From the NCBI RefSeq assembly GCF_039537005.1, contig NZ_BAAAZR010000001.1, positions 124,001 through 188,000 on the forward strand: a stretch of DNA of 64,000 bases. Reading direction: 5' to 3'. Every line of letters starts with the position of its first letter. Positions within the stretch are counted from its first letter, which is position 1. Shown here piece after piece: positions 53,631-63,104 of this stretch. The notes under the pieces were generated by a model. It saw only the letters and a program-made list of their open reading frames with translations. It had not been told where the DNA came from and did no database searches. The DNA is from Sphaerisporangium flaviroseum (GTDB taxonomy: Bacteria > Actinomycetota > Actinomycetes > Streptosporangiales > Streptosporangiaceae). The position numbers and the translations under genes were made by a program.

Positions 53631-54995
53631 TTGTCCGCTTTCACTGTCCTGAAGAGCCATTCCCCTGCTGTTTCCGGCGTCCCGGCCGGTGCCGAGCTCG
53701 CTCGGGGGGCCCATGGCACGGTGGCGGGGCGTACCGGTCCCACGATCCCGGCCGTACTGGGTACGGATCTGGAGGTTCCGGTCAGGGGCGGCACGCTCGT
53801 CCAGTACGCCAACCTCGACTACGCGGCGAGCGCTCCGTGTCTGGAGCCGGTGAGCGCCGCCGTCGCCGCCGCGCTTCCGGCCTATTCCAGCGTGCACCGG
53901 GGAGCCGGGTACGCCTCGCAGCTCACCACGGCGCGTTACGAGCAGGCGCGGCACACCGTGCGGGCCTTCGTCGGCGCGCGGCCCGACGACGCCGTCGTGT
54001 TCACCCGCAACACCACGGACGCGGCGAACCTCCTGGCCCGCTCCCTCCCCGAGGGCACCACCGCCGTGGTCTTCGAGACCGAGCACCACGCGTCGCTGCT
54101 GCCCTGGCCCGATGCCGTACGGCTCGCGCCTCCCGCGTTCCCCGGCGAGGCGGTACGCGCGGCGGACGAGACCCTCGCGGCCATCGACGGGCCCAAGCTC
54201 CTGGTCGTCACCGCGGCCTCGAACGTCACCGGCGAGCTGTGGCCGATCGCCGCCCTGGCCCACATCGCCCACCGGCACGGCGCCCGGATCCTCGTGGACG
54301 CCGCACAGCTCGTCCCGCACCGCCGGCTCAACCTGACCGCCCTGGACCTGGACTACGTGGCGTTCTCCGGGCACAAGCTCTACGCCCCGTTCGGAGCGGG
54401 CGCCCTCATCGGCCGGGCCGACTGGCTGGCCGAGGCCGAGCCGTACCTGCGTGGCGGCGGGGCGTCGAAGGCCGTCACCGGAGGCGCGGGACGGGAACTG
54501 CCGCTGGACGCCGAGTGGAGCACAGACCCCGAGCAGCGGCACGAGGCGGGCACCCCGAACGTGCTGGGGGCCGTCGCGCTGGCCGCCGCCTGCGACGCCC
54601 TCTCGGCCACCGGCTGGACGAGCCTGATCAAGGAGGAGGAGCGCCTCATCACGCTGCTGCGTGACGGGCTCGCGGGGATCGAGGGCGTCCACGAGCTTTC
54701 GCTCTGGGGACCCGCCCACCCGCGCGTCGGCATCGTGTCCTTCGTGGTCGAGGGATGGACCGCCCGGGAAGTGGCCGAGGCGCTCTCCTCCGAGTACGGC
54801 ATCGGCGTGCGCGACGGCAAGTTCTGCGCTCATCCCTTCGTCAGGCACCTGCTCGACGGCGTGGGCCTGGCCGGAGACGCCGCGTGCGCCGACGGCACGG
54901 CAGGGGCCATACGGGCGTCCATCGGCATCGGCACCACCGAGGAGCACATCCGCCGCCTGGTCACCGCCCTCTCGGATCTTGTCTCCCGCGCCTGA
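53631..54995 (+). CDS. Class V aminotransferase / cysteine desulfurase-like PLP enzyme
   Basis: A 454-residue fold-type I PLP enzyme. The Schiff-base Lys is in FSGHKLYAPFGAG, the PLP-binding DAAQLVPHRRLN is present, and near the C-terminus VRDGKFCAHPF carries a Cys at the place of the SufS catalytic cysteine. Start is TTG 53631 with a perfect AGGAGG 6 nt upstream. Control by a SAM-IV riboswitch points to sulphur amino-acid metabolism, for example a cysteine or methionine-related lyase or desulfurase; the substrate is not determined. It precedes the NuoD-like gene by 18 nt. Confidence 0.87.
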   Translation: MSAFTVLKSHSPAVSGVPAGAELARGAHGTVAGRTGPTIPAVLGTDLEVPVRGGTLVQYANLDYAASAPCLEPVSAAVAAALPAYSSVHRGAGYASQLTTARYEQARHTVRAFVGARPDDAVVFTRNTTDAANLLARSLPEGTTAVVFETEHHASLLPWPDAVRLAPPAFPGEAVRAADETLAAIDGPKLLVVTAASNVTGELWPIAALAHIAHRHGARILVDAAQLVPHRRLNLTALDLDYVAFSGHKLYAPFGAGALIGRADWLAEAEPYLRGGGASKAVTGGAGRELPLDAEWSTDPEQRHEAGTPNVLGAVALAAACDALSATGWTSLIKEEERLITLLRDGLAGIEGVHELSLWGPAHPRVGIVSFVVEGWTAREVAEALSSEYGIGVRDGKFCAHPFVRHLLDGVGLAGDAACADGTAGAIRASIGIGTTEEHIRRLVTALSDLVSRA

Positions 54996-55013
54996 CGTGA
55001 CAGCATGGGGTTT

Positions 55014-56186
55014 ATGACCGAACCTCGCACCGGAGTGGGGCGCACCGAACGGGTCGTGGGGATCGGGGCCGGGGCCAAGGAACTGGCCACCGAGGACATG
55101 ATCCTCAACATCGGGCCCCAGCATCCCTCCACCCACGGTGTCCTGCGCCTGCGGCTGATCGTGGACGGCGAGCGCATCGACACGGCCGAGCCGATCGTCG
55201 GCTACATGCACCGCGGCGCGGAGAAACTCTTCGAGGTCCGCGACTACCGGCAGATCATCGTGCTGGCCAACCGCCACGACTGGCTCTCGGCGTTCGCCAA
55301 CGAGCTGGGTGTCGTGCTGGCCGTCGAACGCATGCTGGGCATGGAGGTGCCGGTCCGGGCGGTGTGGGCGCGCACGCTGCTCGCCGAGCTGAACCGCGTG
55401 CTCAACCACCTGATGTTCCTCGGGTCCTATCCCCTGGAGCTCGGCGCCATCACCCCGCTCTTCTACGCCTTCCGCGAGCGGGAGACGGTGCAGGCCGTCA
55501 TGGAGGAGATCTCCGGGGGGCGGATGCACTACATGTTCAACAGGGTCGGCGGGCTGAAGGAGGATCTTCCCTACGGCTGGCTCGACAGGACGACGCAAGC
55601 GGTCAGCGACGTGCGCAGGCGGCTTCCCGACATCGAGAACCTGATCTTCGGCAACGAGATCTTCTTGGCGCGCACGCGTGGGGTCGGGGTGCTCGACCGC
55701 GAGACGATCATGCAGTACGGCGTCAGCGGCCCGATCGCGCGCGCCTCCGGGGTCGACCTCGACCTGCGCCGCGACGAGCCGTACCTGGCGTACGGCGAGC
55801 TTCCCGTGAAGGTGGTCACACGCTCGGCGGGCGACTGCCACGCCCGCTTCGAGGTGCTGCTCGACCAGGTGAAAGTCTCGCTCGACCTGGCCGACGCCTG
55901 CGTGGAACGGCTCCGGTCGCTCCCGCCAGGGCCGATCAACCAGCGGCTGCCGAAGGTGCTGAAGGTGCCCGAGGGCCACACCTACGCGTGGACCGAGAGT
56001 CCCCTTGGGCTCAACGGCTACTACCTGGTGTCGCGGGGCGAGAAGACGCCGTGGCGGCTCAAGCTGCGCAGCCCGTCGTACAACAACATCCAGGTGCTCA
56101 GGGAGATGCTTCCGGGCCACCTGATCTCGGACATGGTGGCCATCCTCGGTTCGATGTTCTTCGTCGTGGGTGACATCGACAAGTGA
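55014..56186 (+). CDS. NuoD-like NADH-quinone oxidoreductase 49-kDa subunit homologue
   Basis: A 390-residue member of the complex I 49-kDa/NiFe-hydrogenase large-subunit family. NIGPQHPSTHGVLRLRL, GYMHRGAEKLFEVRDY, ANRHDWLSAFANE and LNRVLNHLMFLG are all typical of NuoD. The rest of the nuo cluster is absent, so this is the stand-alone second NuoD seen in many actinomycetes. Whether it joins a complex is unknown. Start ATG 55014; ATG 55005 is possible. It is downstream of the SAM-IV-controlled aminotransferase and may share that transcript. Confidence 0.9.
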   Translation: MTEPRTGVGRTERVVGIGAGAKELATEDMILNIGPQHPSTHGVLRLRLIVDGERIDTAEPIVGYMHRGAEKLFEVRDYRQIIVLANRHDWLSAFANELGVVLAVERMLGMEVPVRAVWARTLLAELNRVLNHLMFLGSYPLELGAITPLFYAFRERETVQAVMEEISGGRMHYMFNRVGGLKEDLPYGWLDRTTQAVSDVRRRLPDIENLIFGNEIFLARTRGVGVLDRETIMQYGVSGPIARASGVDLDLRRDEPYLAYGELPVKVVTRSAGDCHARFEVLLDQVKVSLDLADACVERLRSLPPGPINQRLPKVLKVPEGHTYAWTESPLGLNGYYLVSRGEKTPWRLKLRSPSYNNIQVLREMLPGHLISDMVAILGSMFFVVGDIDK

Positions 56187-56300
56187 TTTCCGGCCCGTGT
56201 CATGACTGATCCGGAAGGATGCGTTTAGTCCCCTCGATTCTGTAAAGAAGAGTGGTGCGTCAGAGACAGGGATCAAGGATAAAGGGTGGCTCCTTGCAGC

Positions 56301-56328
56301 GCGGGACCCGGCGGACGCCGGGTCCCGC
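56301..56328. terminator. Bidirectional terminator
   Basis: A perfect 12-bp stem (GCGGGACCCGGC at 56301-56312, complement at 56317-56328) with a 4-nt loop between the convergent NuoD-like and DUF3180 genes. Confidence 0.8.
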
Positions 56329-56367
56329 AGGCCCTCGCAACCCTGAGCCCACCCCCAGCGGAACCTC

Positions 56368-56823
56368 TCAAATACCTGGTTCGTCCTCGGGGCGCTTGGG
56401 GACCCTGCAGCAGTGCTCCAGGTAGAGGGCCGAGCAGACGAGCACCACGCAGGCGATCAGCGAACCGCCGGCGAGGAAGAAGTCACGCCGGGGGGTGTCC
56501 TGGTCGAGCAGGGGAAGCACGTGGAACACGAAACCGGCGAACACTCCCGCGAAGGCGGCTCCCGCATACGCCGAGGCCTTGGCCAGAGCGGCGAGCCTGG
56601 CCACCGCCAGGGGCTCCACCGGCTTGGTGTCCGGTCTGCGCTCGATGCGCGCCCGGGTCATCCACCCGCTGTAGGCCTCACCGACCGCCAGCAGGAGCAC
56701 CGTCGGGATGGCCGTCCACGGCACGGTGGGCAGGTCGGAATAGAACTGCTGCAGCAGCCCCCAGGTCAGGACCGCGAAAGCGACCAGCAGCAAGACGAGC
56801 ACGCCGGGACGGCTCGGTTTCAC
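56368..56823 (-). CDS. DUF3180 membrane protein
   Basis: A 151-residue protein with four hydrophobic segments (LVLLLVAFAVLTWGLLQQFY, AIPTVLLLAVGEAYSGWM and two more). It matches the actinobacterial DUF3180 family, which lies beside folK in many genomes. Function unknown. Start is GTG 56821-56823 with AGGAGG 5 nt upstream; the long open frame upstream is not used. It follows folK on the same strand after about 200 nt. Confidence 0.88.
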   Translation of the reverse strand: MKPSRPGVLVLLLVAFAVLTWGLLQQFYSDLPTVPWTAIPTVLLLAVGEAYSGWMTRARIERRPDTKPVEPLAVARLAALAKASAYAGAAFAGVFAGFVFHVLPLLDQDTPRRDFFLAGGSLIACVVLVCSALYLEHCCRVPKRPEDEPGI

Positions 56824-57023
56824 GAGATCCTCCTCATTCCCACCGGCACCCCGGCGACTCCAACCCTGTCCACCCAACGATCCACGAACGTGGACCCGGC
56901 ACCACCGGCAACCGCGGCACCATCCGGCTTCCCCGCCAGACCACACCGAACCGGATGACACCGAGCTTCTCGATCACGCCTGGTAGCACCGTGGAAGAGG
57001 CCGCGATCGGAGGTGGAGTCACC

Positions 57024-57530
57024 TCACCCGGGCGGCTGCAGGGCCAGGTCGGCGCGGAGGCGCACACCCCGCTGGTCGACGTCGGCGAGCAGGCCGGCCA
57101 CCGAGCCCCGGCCCGGAAGCACCGCACCTGGATCGGCCTGGGACCACGGCACCAGCACGAACGCCCGCTCGTGGGCGAGAGGATGAGGGAGGGTGAGCTC
57201 GGGGTCGCTGGACAGCAGATCACCCACCATGATCAGGTCGACGTCGAGAGTGCGGGGGCCCCACGGCTCCGTGCGGGTGCGTCCGAACGCGGTCTCCACA
57301 CCGAGCGCACGCTCCAAGATCGCTCTCGGGCCGAGCGTCATGGTGCGCGCGATCACCACCGCGTTGAAATAGGGGCGCTGGTCCGGCGGTCCACCGACAG
57401 GTTCGGTCTCGTACACCGGCGACACCGCCACGAAATCGAGCCCGGGAGCATCGAACAGCGCGTCGACGGCACCTTGCAGGGTGTCGAAGCGGCGACCGAC
57501 GTTGCTGCCGAGCGCCAGAACGACCTTCAT
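57024..57530 (-). CDS. folK: 6-hydroxymethyl-7,8-dihydropterin pyrophosphokinase
   Basis: A 168-residue HPPK: VVLALGSNVGRRFDTLQGAV, SPVYETEPVGGPPDQRPYFN, and GPRTLDVDLIMVGD carry the ATP, pterin and Mg-binding residues. It activates the pterin for FolP. The ATG at 57528-57530 overlaps the folB stop by 4 nt (ATGA), so the two are coupled. Confidence 0.97.
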   Translation of the reverse strand: MKVVLALGSNVGRRFDTLQGAVDALFDAPGLDFVAVSPVYETEPVGGPPDQRPYFNAVVIARTMTLGPRAILERALGVETAFGRTRTEPWGPRTLDVDLIMVGDLLSSDPELTLPHPLAHERAFVLVPWSQADPGAVLPGRGSVAGLLADVDQRGVRLRADLALQPPG

Positions 57531-57916
57531 TCCCGCCTCCTTCTGACTGTCACGATCACATCGTCGAAGGGCAGCGGGATCGGCGCGGCGGGCTTGTGCA
57601 CCTTCACCTCCACCTCTTCGACCAGCTCGTTGGCGAGGCACGCCCCGGCCAGGCGCTGTGCCAGCGTCTCGATGAGGTTGACCGGCTCGCCCTCGACGAT
57701 GCCGACCAGCCGGACGGCGAGCGCGCCGTAGTCGACGGTCTTGGCCAGATCGTCACCGGCCGCGGCCGGAGCCGTGTCGAGGAACAGCGCCACATCGACG
57801 ACGAACTCCTGGCCCAGCTCACGCTCGGCGGGCAGGCAGCCATGCCGCCCACGCGCCCGAAGCCCCACCAGGCTCACGCTGTCGCTGCGACGCTCACCGT
57901 CGCGACCCATCGCCAT
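57527..57916 (-). CDS. folB: Dihydroneopterin aldolase
   Basis: A 129-residue FolB: VSLVGLRARGRHGCLPAERE, KTVDYGALA, NLIETLAQRLA with the catalytic Glu/Lys environment, and VEVKVHKPAAPIPLPFDDV. It converts dihydroneopterin to the FolK substrate. Start is one of ATG 57914-57916 or 57908-57910; GGGGCGGGG lies upstream. Upstream of it lie the 30-bp repeats and an NTF2-like gene, rather than folP directly. Confidence 0.95.
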   Translation of the reverse strand: MAMGRDGERRSDSVSLVGLRARGRHGCLPAERELGQEFVVDVALFLDTAPAAAGDDLAKTVDYGALAVRLVGIVEGEPVNLIETLAQRLAGACLANELVEEVEVKVHKPAAPIPLPFDDVIVTVRRRRE

Positions 57917-57962
57917 CACCCCGCCCCGTCCGACCACGGCACCCGGCCCCACCCCGAACTTC

Positions 57963-58112
57963 CCTGTGTCCCCAACACCCCGAAACGGCAGTCACCTGGG
58001 CCTGATGCCTTAGAACGGCTCCTTCGGGCCCCGGACGCACCTGGACGGCTTCCCTTCGCATCAGACGTCCCCGAACAGCATCCCTGTGTCCCGGACGCCC
58101 CTGAACGTCGCT
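57963..58112. repeat. Degenerate tandem repeat, five 30-bp units
   Basis: Units start at 57963, 57993, 58023, 58053 and 58083; the first and last begin CCCTGTGTCCC, and the shared pattern is (C/G)CC(C/A)GACGC-like centres followed by CTGGAACGG-like ends. They lie between the NTF2-like gene stop and the folB start, with no spacers. Confidence 0.65.
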
Positions 58113-58150
58113 CCTCGGCCTGGACCGTGGGTCCGCCCGGCGAGGAGCGG

Positions 58151-58588
58151 TCATTCTTCCGTCTCCTCTTCGTCGTCCTCACCCTGGAGGACGGGGGAGC
58201 CGTGGTGGGACCAGAGGCGCCAGCCCGCCGAGGTCCTGACGAAGGTGTTGGTCGCCACGACGCGGCCCGCCGCGAAGGTGGCGTCCTCGGTGTCGGCGGC
58301 GGTGAGGATGTTCTCGGCGCAGGTGAGCAACCCGACGTCGCCGATCACGGTGGTGCGGACATCGGTCAGCACGAACTGGATGTAGGGCGTGTTGGCCATG
58401 ATCAGTGCCCACGAGCGGAGAACCTCGGAGCGCCCGCTCAGCATCGGCCAGCCGGGATGGACGCACAGCGCCACCCGGCCCTCCTCGTCGTCGGCCCAGA
58501 TCTCGGTCATGCGGTCGAGGTCGCCGCTCTCGATCGCGGTGTAGAACGCCTCGTTGAGCTTCTCGATCTCCGCTGCCACTGTGGTCAT
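58151..58588 (-). CDS. NTF2/SnoaL-like small protein
   Basis: A 145-residue protein with the cone-shaped NTF2-like fold: AAEIEKLNEAFYTAIESGDL, WADDEEGRVALCVHPGWP, and GWRLWSHHGSPV. The extreme C-terminus is acidic. Function unknown; it is a conserved neighbour of folP in related actinomycetes as I recall. The ATG overlaps the folP stop by 1 nt (TGATG), so it is coupled to folP. Confidence 0.87.
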   Translation of the reverse strand: MTTVAAEIEKLNEAFYTAIESGDLDRMTEIWADDEEGRVALCVHPGWPMLSGRSEVLRSWALIMANTPYIQFVLTDVRTTVIGDVGLLTCAENILTAADTEDATFAAGRVVATNTFVRTSAGWRLWSHHGSPVLQGEDDEEETEE

Positions 58589-59442
58589 CAGACCCCCTCC
58601 CCCCCTTGCCAGGCCGCCGCGACACGGACGGCGTCGGCGTTAGGACGCACGTGGTGCACCCGCACGCACCAGGCACCCGCATGGGCGGCCAGCGCGGTGA
58701 CCGCGAGGGTGGCGTCGTCAGATCGGCTGAAAGGCCTCGGCGTGCCGTCGGGGTCGGCGAGTAGACGGCCGAGGAAACGCTTGCGCGAGGCGCCGATGAT
58801 GATCGGGTGTCCCAGCTCGTTGAGCCTGGCGATGCCGGCGAGCAGGGACCAGTTGTGCTCCGGTCGCTTGGCGAAGCCGAGCCCGGGATCGACGATGATC
58901 TGGTGCTCGCCCACGCCCTCGGCGAGCACGGTGTCGACCCGCTTGCGCAGCTCTTCGGTGACCTCTGTCACCACATCGGAGTAGACGGCGCGGCCGTCCA
59001 TCTCATGGCTGTGACCGCGCCAGTGCATCACGACATAGGGCACGCCGGAGGCGGCCACCACGCGGGGCATCGCCGGATCGGCCAGGCCGCCGCTGACGTC
59101 GTTGACCAGGCTCGCCCCGGCTTCGACGGCCACCTCCGCCACCTCGGCCCGCATCGTGTCGACGCTGACCGTGACGCCCTGCGCGGACAGGGCCCGGATG
59201 ACCGGCTCGACCCGCCGCAGCTCCTCGGCCAGGGACACCCTGGCCGCGCCCGGACGGGTGGACTCACCGCCCACGTCGACGATGTCGGCCCCCTGCTCGA
59301 CCAGCTCCAGCCCGTGGCGCACCGCCACCTCGGGATCGAAGAACTCGCCTCCGTCGGAGAAGGAGTCAGGGGTGACGTTGACCACTCCCATGACCAGGCA
59401 GCGCCCCTTATCGGGCACTCCAGGCACCGTCCATGTGGTCAT
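58588..59442 (-). CDS. folP: Dihydropteroate synthase
   Basis: A 284-residue DHPS: VMGVVNVTPDSFSDGGEFFD, DIVDVGGESTRPGA, VNDVSGGLADP, DPGLGFAKRPEHN and GASRKRFLGRLL are the conserved pterin- and pABA-site segments. It is the sulphonamide target. The start is the ATG at 59440-59442 (MTTWTVPGVPDKGRC), because upstream residues are not family-like. It precedes the NTF2-like gene, then folB and folK, in one transcriptional direction. Confidence 0.97.
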   Translation of the reverse strand: MTTWTVPGVPDKGRCLVMGVVNVTPDSFSDGGEFFDPEVAVRHGLELVEQGADIVDVGGESTRPGAARVSLAEELRRVEPVIRALSAQGVTVSVDTMRAEVAEVAVEAGASLVNDVSGGLADPAMPRVVAASGVPYVVMHWRGHSHEMDGRAVYSDVVTEVTEELRKRVDTVLAEGVGEHQIIVDPGLGFAKRPEHNWSLLAGIARLNELGHPIIIGASRKRFLGRLLADPDGTPRPFSRSDDATLAVTALAAHAGAWCVRVHHVRPNADAVRVAAAWQGGEGV

Positions 59443-59609
59443 GGCGTCAAGCCTAGGTGCTCCCCGGTAACGATCTGTGCCATGGGTCCGGCTTGTGGAT
59501 AACGAATCGGCTCGCACCGCACCTCGAGATCCCCGTCCGGCCGGAGCCCTTACCTGAACGCCTCACCGCCGCCCATACGGAGGGCGCAGGGGGGTGGGAT
59601 GACAGACGA

Positions 59610-59639
59610 ACTCCGCCTGCGGGTGGGTGCAGGCGGAGT
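59610..59639. terminator. Terminator after folE
   Basis: A perfect 11-bp stem (ACTCCGCCTGC at 59610-59620, complement at 59629-59639), 13 nt beyond the folE stop. It suggests that folP has its own promoter in the 170 nt before its start. Confidence 0.8.
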
Positions 59640-59651
59640 GTGTTCGAGGGC

Positions 59652-60239
59652 TCAGCCGCGGCCGATGATGAGGGCCATGGCCTCGGCGCGGGTCTTGTCG
59701 CTGTCGCGGAAGTCTCCGCGGACGGCGGAGGTGATCGTCTTGGCTCCCGGCTTGCGCACGCCCCGCATGGTCATGCAGAGGTGCTCGGCCTCGATCACCA
59801 CGATGACCCCGCGGGGAGCGAGCACTTCCATCAGCGCGTCGGCGATCTGGGACGTCATGCGCTCCTGCACCTGGGGGCGCCGGGCGAAGACGTCGACCAG
59901 CCTGGCCAGCTTGGACAGGCCGGTGATCTGCCCCTTGTCGTTGGGCACGTAGCCGACGTGGGCGACGCCGTGGAAGGGCACGAGGTGGTGCTCGCAGGTG
60001 GAGAACACCTCGATGTCCTTCACGAGCACCATCTCGTCGTGATCGGCGTCGAAGACGGTGGTCAGGACGTCTTCGGGCGTCTGCCCCAGCCCGGCGAACT
60101 GCTCGGCGTACGCCCGGGCGACCCGGGCCGGGGTGTCGACCAGGCCGTTCCGGTCCGGATCTTCACCGATCGCGAGCAGGATCTCGCGAACGGCCTTCTC
60201 GATCCGGGCCGAGTCGACCTTGAGCGGTTTGGCGACCAC
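59652..60239 (-). CDS. folE: GTP cyclohydrolase I
   Basis: A 195-residue FolE: DIEVFSTCEHHLVPFHGVAHVGY has the zinc ligands, with the third in HLCMTMRGVRKPG. It opens GTP to dihydroneopterin triphosphate, the first folate step. Start is GTG 60237-60239, 3 nt beyond the ftsH stop, so it is coupled to ftsH. The ftsH-folE order is typical of actinomycetes. Confidence 0.97.
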   Translation of the reverse strand: MVAKPLKVDSARIEKAVREILLAIGEDPDRNGLVDTPARVARAYAEQFAGLGQTPEDVLTTVFDADHDEMVLVKDIEVFSTCEHHLVPFHGVAHVGYVPNDKGQITGLSKLARLVDVFARRPQVQERMTSQIADALMEVLAPRGVIVVIEAEHLCMTMRGVRKPGAKTITSAVRGDFRDSDKTRAEAMALIIGRG

Positions 60240-60242
60240 CCG

Positions 60243-62255
<2,013 letters not shown>

Positions 62256-62533
62256 CCGATGCGGAACCCCTGCGGGCCCGTCCCTTCCTGAACACGGCCT
62301 GACGCCCCGGGCGAGCCCGGGGTTAGCGGCATCCCAAACCGCTCCTACTGATCACCCGGAGGTAACCGCACCTCCGAGACATCCGAAGGTACACCGGGCC
62401 GCCGCGCAGGGTCACTGCCCCGGCGACACCGGCTTTGTCCTACCAACGTACGTCAGACGGTCCCGTGTTCCCCACGAGGAGACCGAATAACGCGGTATCG
62501 CACCAGTTGGCGATGAGGAACTTCGCTCAGGGC
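62256..62533. other. Intergenic region between hpt and ftsH
   Basis: No gene or clear hairpin seen. It presumably holds the ftsH promoter. Confidence 0.4.
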
Positions 62534-63091
62534 TTACTCCGCTCCGTACACATGGCGTGCCAGGGTGCCGATGAACGGCAGATTGCGGAAGCGCTCGGCG
62601 AAGTCGAGCCCGTATCCGATCACGAATTCATTGGGGATGTCGAAGCCGACATATTTGACATCGAGCGGCACCTTCACGGCTTCCGGCTTACGAAGCAGGG
62701 TGCAGATCTCCACAGACGCGGGGTTGCGCGACTGAAGGTTGTTGATGAGCCACGACAGCGTCAACCCGGAGTCGATGATGTCCTCGACCACCAGAACGTG
62801 CCGCCCGGCGATGTCGGTGTCGAGGTCCTTGAGCGTCCTGACGACGCCGGACGACTTGGTCCCCGCCCCGTACGACGAGACGGCCATCCAGTCCATCTGG
62901 ACCTCGATGTGCAGCGCTCGCGCCAGATCGGCCATGATCATGACCGCACCCTTGAGAACCCCGACGATCAGCAGGCTCTTGCCTGCGTAGTCCGCGTCGA
63001 TCTGCCCGGCGAGCTCCTTGATCTTCGCCTGAAGTTCTTCCTCGGGAATGAGGACCTTTTCCAGGTCCATGCCCATGTCGGCTGCGTCCAC
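62534..63091 (-). CDS. hpt: Hypoxanthine phosphoribosyltransferase
   Basis: A 185-residue purine salvage enzyme. The PRPP loop is VLVVEDIIDSGLTLSWL, the flexible loop is SSYGAGTKSSG, and VKYVGFDIPNEFVIGYGLDF binds the base. Start is GTG 63089-63091 (DAADMGMDLEKV follows); internal ATGs are possible. It lies 13 nt after tilS; the tilS-hpt-ftsH order is widely conserved. Confidence 0.96.
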   Translation of the reverse strand: MDAADMGMDLEKVLIPEEELQAKIKELAGQIDADYAGKSLLIVGVLKGAVMIMADLARALHIEVQMDWMAVSSYGAGTKSSGVVRTLKDLDTDIAGRHVLVVEDIIDSGLTLSWLINNLQSRNPASVEICTLLRKPEAVKVPLDVKYVGFDIPNEFVIGYGLDFAERFRNLPFIGTLARHVYGAE

Positions 63092-63104
63092 CTGGGGTTT
63101 TCCT

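Noticed and set aside
53451..56276. 941-residue minus-strand frame opposite the aminotransferase and NuoD-like genes
   Set aside because: It covers two clear genes and a riboswitch on the plus strand and has no recognisable domain.
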